From Pseudomonadota bacterium (lineage in GTDB: Bacteria; Pseudomonadota; Alphaproteobacteria; Rhizobiales; Kaistiaceae), in the NCBI GenBank assembly GCA_023391905.1, contig JAEWAD010000449.1, positions 1-8,481 on the forward strand: a stretch of DNA of 8,481 bases, given 5' to 3'. The position numbers and the translations under genes were made by a program. How positions within the stretch are numbered: position 1 is the stretch's first letter; the number at the start of each line of letters is the position of its first letter. Below, one piece after another: positions 6,423-8,481 of the stretch. The notes under the pieces are model-generated. The model worked only from the letters and a program-made list of their open reading frames with translations, was not told where the DNA came from and ran no database searches.

Positions 6423-7862
6423 TTAGCTGCGGCCATCGGCGGACGCGGGCAACAGCGAGCCCGAGACCGAACGGCGCGTATCGAGATACTTCGTGGCGAC
6501 CTTCGAGACGTCGGCGAGCGTGACGGCATCGATCCGCCGGGCCCAATCCTGCACGTCCTCGAGCGACTGGCCGTTGATCATCGCCGAGCCGAAGATGCGG
6601 GCGAGCATCGCCTGGTTGTCCTGGCTGTAGATGGTCGCGGCGCGGGTCCGCTTCTTGGCGAGCGCCAGTTCCTCTTCGGTGATGCCGTGCTCGCGGACGT
6701 CGGCCAGCACCTTCTCGACGGCGGCGCTGACCTTGTCGAGCGGAACGTCGCCGCGCGGGGTGGCGTAGAAGCCGAGCCGGCCATAGTCGAGGCCGTCGCC
6801 GGAGTAATAGGCGCCGGCGCCGCTGGCGAGGCCCTGCTCGACGACCAGGCTGCGATAGAGGCGGCTGGTGGCACCGCTGCCGATGACGTCGGCGAGGATG
6901 TCGAGCGCCTCGGCCTCGCCCTGCTGGCTGGAGATGTAGGACGGCGCCAGATAGACCTGCGTCCAGGACGGCTGGCTGACCCGCTGGTCGCGCAGCACGA
7001 CACTGCGCTCGGTCAGCGGCTCGGGCTCCTTCGGCCGGTTGCGCGGACCGGGCTCGGCCCGGCGCGGCAGCTTGCCATAGGTGTCCTCGGCGAGCTTCCT
7101 GACCTCGTCGGCGGTGACGTCGCCGGCGACGACCAGGATGCCGTTGTTCGGCGTGTAGTAGCGCTCGTACTGGGCGACGGCGTCCTCGCGCGTCAGCTGC
7201 GCGATCTCGTGCGCCCAGCCGATGATCGGCACGCCATAGGGGTGGTTCTGGAACAGCGCGGCGTCCATCGCCTCGCCGAGCAGGCTGCCCGGATTGTTGT
7301 CCGTGCGCATGCGCCGCTCCTCGAGGATGACGTCGCGCTCGGGCAGGACGACCGCGTCGGTCAGCTGCAGGCCCTGCATGCGATCGGCCTCGAAGCCCAT
7401 CACCATGCCGAGCTGGTCCTTGGCGACGGTCTGGTAATAGGCGGTCGCGTCGGCCGAGGTGAAGGCGTTCTCGACGCCGCCGACCTCGGACACCTTGGCC
7501 GAGAACTCACCCGCCGGGTGGTTCTTCGTGCCCTTGAACATCAGATGTTCGAGATAGTGCGCGATGCCGGACTTGCCGTGCGGATCGTCCGCGGCCCCGA
7601 CCTTGTACCACATCATGTGGGTGACGATCGGCGCGCGGTGATCCGGGATCACCACGACCTGCAGCCCGTTGTCGAGCGTGAAGGTGCTGGCGTCCGGCGC
7701 GATCTTCGGCAGCTCGTCCTTCTGGACGCGCTCGGCCTTGGCGGGCGTGGGGGACTTCTGCTCACCATAGGCCGGAGCCGTCATGCTGACGACGGCGGCG
7801 ATGAACAGGGCGGCTGGTCCGCACATGCGCGCGGCCAGGACGTTCTGGAAGAAATAGGCCAT
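6423..7862 (-). CDS. M16 family zinc peptidase, catalytic (HxxEH) subunit, exported
   Basis: 479-residue M16 (pitrilysin/insulinase/MPP) peptidase. The inverted zinc motif is intact at 102-106 (H-Y-L-E-H within GIAHYLEHLMFKGT), and a distal glutamate ligand is available in VILEERRMRTDNN at 178-190 (Glu181/182). A second M16 domain follows, with SRLY retained, but the tyrosine expected after it is replaced (GLASGAG), so the Arg/Tyr pair is incomplete. The N-terminus has a signal peptide: basic residue Arg12, hydrophobic core AALFIAAVVSM at 17-27, likely cut after APAYG near 33. A start at Met13 would lose the only N-terminal positive charge, so the ATG at 7862 is preferred; it has GAGG at 7870-7867 with a short 4-base spacer. 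It is first of a two-gene unit with the R/Y subunit. Likely a periplasmic oligopeptidase digesting unfolded peptides; the actual substrate cannot be inferred. Confidence 0.94.
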   Translation of the reverse strand: MAYFFQNVLAARMCGPAALFIAAVVSMTAPAYGEQKSPTPAKAERVQKDELPKIAPDASTFTLDNGLQVVVIPDHRAPIVTHMMWYKVGAADDPHGKSGIAHYLEHLMFKGTKNHPAGEFSAKVSEVGGVENAFTSADATAYYQTVAKDQLGMVMGFEADRMQGLQLTDAVVLPERDVILEERRMRTDNNPGSLLGEAMDAALFQNHPYGVPIIGWAHEIAQLTREDAVAQYERYYTPNNGILVVAGDVTADEVRKLAEDTYGKLPRRAEPGPRNRPKEPEPLTERSVVLRDQRVSQPSWTQVYLAPSYISSQQGEAEALDILADVIGSGATSRLYRSLVVEQGLASGAGAYYSGDGLDYGRLGFYATPRGDVPLDKVSAAVEKVLADVREHGITEEELALAKKRTRAATIYSQDNQAMLARIFGSAMINGQSLEDVQDWARRIDAVTLADVSKVATKYLDTRRSVSGSLLPASADGRS

Positions 7863-7900
7863 TCACCCTCGGTATGGTCGGTGTGCCACTCGAGGGTGAA
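7862..7900 (-). promoter_or_regulatory. Inverted repeat covering the ribosome-binding site and start of the catalytic M16 gene
   Basis: Perfect 10-bp inverted repeat: TTCACCCTCG at 7862-7871 and CGAGGGTGAA at 7891-7900, with 19 bases between. In the minus-strand transcript the 3' arm is CGAGGGTGAA, which contains the GAGG ribosome-binding site and the A of the ATG start. If the transcript begins upstream of 7900, the hairpin would hide the translation start. It could also be a protein-binding operator. The repeat is directly visible; the function is inferred. Confidence 0.5.
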
Positions 7901-7921
7901 GCTATGCAGCGCCTGTGTTCA

Positions 7922-7945
7922 GATTGCGACAATAATGTCGCGATC
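7922..7945. repeat. Dyad symmetry at the 3' end of rsmD, upstream of the M16 genes
   Basis: Arms GATTGCGACA (7922-7931) and TGTCGCGATC (7936-7945) pair with one mismatch around ATAA; the inner six bases (GCGACA / TGTCGC) are perfect. It begins within the rsmD stop codon (7946-7944). No T tract follows on the minus strand, so it is a poor intrinsic terminator. It may be an operator or an mRNA 3'-end hairpin. A TTGTCG at 7932-7927 could serve as a weak -35 element for the M16 genes, but no convincing -10 follows. Confidence 0.4.
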
Positions 7946-8481
7946 AAACATTAAATTTTAGAAAGACGAGTTGACTCTCGCCGGCCTGCCGGATTTCGAG
8001 CCGTTCGAGGCCGGCGATCTCGCCGATCTGGGCCTTCGCCTCCTCCTCCAGCACGACCAGGGCGCCCGGCGCCAGCCAGCCGCCCTCGACGGCGGAAGCG
8101 AGCGCCTGCTCGCCCAGGCCGCGGCCATAGGGCGGATCGGCGAAGACGACCTGGAACGGCTCGACGGTTCCGGCCGGACCGAGCTTGGTGGCGTCGCGGC
8201 GGAACAGCTTCGTCCGCCCCGTCAGGCCGAGCGCCTCGATGTTGTCGCGGATCAGCCCGCGCGCCTCGACGCCCTCCTCGACGAAGAGCGCATAGCGCGC
8301 CCCGCGCGAGACGGCTTCGAGCCCGAGCGCGCCGGTGCCGGCGAAGAGATCGAGCACGCGGGCATCGGCGACGACGTCATCATAGCCATGCGCGAGCACG
8401 TTGAAGAGGCTTTCGCGCAGTCGGTCGGCGGTCGGCCGGATCGTCTGCGTGCGCGGCGCCACGAGCGCGCGGCCCCGAAAC
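7944..8481 (-). CDS. rsmD: 16S rRNA (guanine(966)-N(2))-methyltransferase RsmD, 5' end cut by window edge
   Basis: About 178 residues of RsmD, the SAM-dependent enzyme that makes m2G966 in 16S rRNA during 30S assembly. The frame stays open to the right edge; the bases from 8480 down to 8463 encode FRGRAL, which matches the family's N-terminal GxFRGRxL motif, so only about six or seven residues are missing and the GTG at 8462 is not the true start. Signatures: RPTADRLRESLFNVL (RNA contact/fold motif), VLDLFAGTGALGLEAVSRGA (SAM-binding motif I) and the catalytic DPPY in VVFADPPYGRG. The C-terminus is complete and ends at 7946-7944. The last bases are unusually AT-rich (KFNV codons), running into the dyad. 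It lies upstream of the M16 pair on the same strand with an 81-base gap, so readthrough into them is possible. Confidence 0.96.
   Translation of the reverse strand, partial: FRGRALVAPRTQTIRPTADRLRESLFNVLAHGYDDVVADARVLDLFAGTGALGLEAVSRGARYALFVEEGVEARGLIRDNIEALGLTGRTKLFRRDATKLGPAGTVEPFQVVFADPPYGRGLGEQALASAVEGGWLAPGALVVLEEEAKAQIGEIAGLERLEIRQAGESQLVFLKFNV

Noticed and set aside
6407..6529. N-terminal extension of the second M16 protein
   Set aside because: It overlaps the upstream M16 gene, encodes an Arg/Ser/Pro-rich string, and would bury the signal peptide; ATG 6406 has a well-spaced GGGGA.
6396..7961. 521-codon open frame on the plus strand opposite the catalytic M16 gene
   Set aside because: It mirrors a real gene with HxxEH motif and signal peptide on the other strand. 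Its translation is rich in Asp, Gly, Val, Arg and Leu with no recognisable domain, the typical antisense shadow in GC-rich DNA where stop codons are rare.
1..8481. Mobile elements, phage, toxin-antitoxin, CRISPR, tRNA or defence systems
   Set aside because: No transposase, integrase, direct repeat array, tRNA-like cloverleaf or defence domain was recognised. Genes are densely packed housekeeping and envelope genes of uniform composition, so no hidden novel system is claimed.

Overview
The window is a high-GC stretch of bacterial chromosome from an alphaproteobacterium, most likely in the order Hyphomicrobiales (Rhizobiales). This rests on the strong G/C bias at third codon positions, on the presence of a DUF4170 protein, and on the gene order PmbA/TldD peptidase, CysQ-type phosphatase, DUF4170, DUF374 acyltransferase, waaA, lpxK. 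I recall that order as typical of the group but could not check it. I see no mobile elements, RNA genes, CRISPR arrays or signs of recent transfer.

Left two thirds, plus strand (1-5005): a tightly packed, probably co-transcribed block. It begins with the C-terminal part of a TldD/PmbA-family protein cut by the window edge. A CysQ/inositol-monophosphatase-type phosphatase follows, then a 78-residue DUF4170 protein, a DUF374 lysophospholipid-acyltransferase-like protein, Kdo transferase WaaA and tetraacyldisaccharide 4'-kinase LpxK. The last three overlap or nearly touch (8-base and 4-base overlaps), which implies translational coupling. WaaA and LpxK carry out the late steps that turn the tetraacyl lipid A disaccharide into Kdo-lipid IVA at the inner membrane. 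The acyltransferase and DUF4170 proteins are therefore guilt-by-association candidates for lipid A or envelope lipid work.

Junction (5006-5098): a convergent intergenic region holding a strong 9-bp GC-rich hairpin. Its T-rich side serves the minus-strand genes best, but it may stop transcription from both sides.

Right third, minus strand (8481 to 5099): rsmD (16S rRNA m2G966 methyltransferase, 5' end cut by the window edge), then two adjacent exported M16-family zinc-peptidase-like genes 16 bases apart. The upstream M16 protein has the HxxEH zinc site. The downstream one has lost all three of those residues but keeps the Arg/Tyr pair that the first has partly lost. They look like the two halves of a heterodimeric periplasmic peptidase. 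The rsmD-M16 gap (7863-7943) contains two inverted repeats, one of which buries the ribosome-binding site of the catalytic M16 gene.

Overall this is an ordinary housekeeping region. The items most worth a second look are the hairpin over the M16 ribosome-binding site, the dyad next to it, the complementary M16 pair, and the divergent DUF374 acyltransferase in the lipid A cluster.
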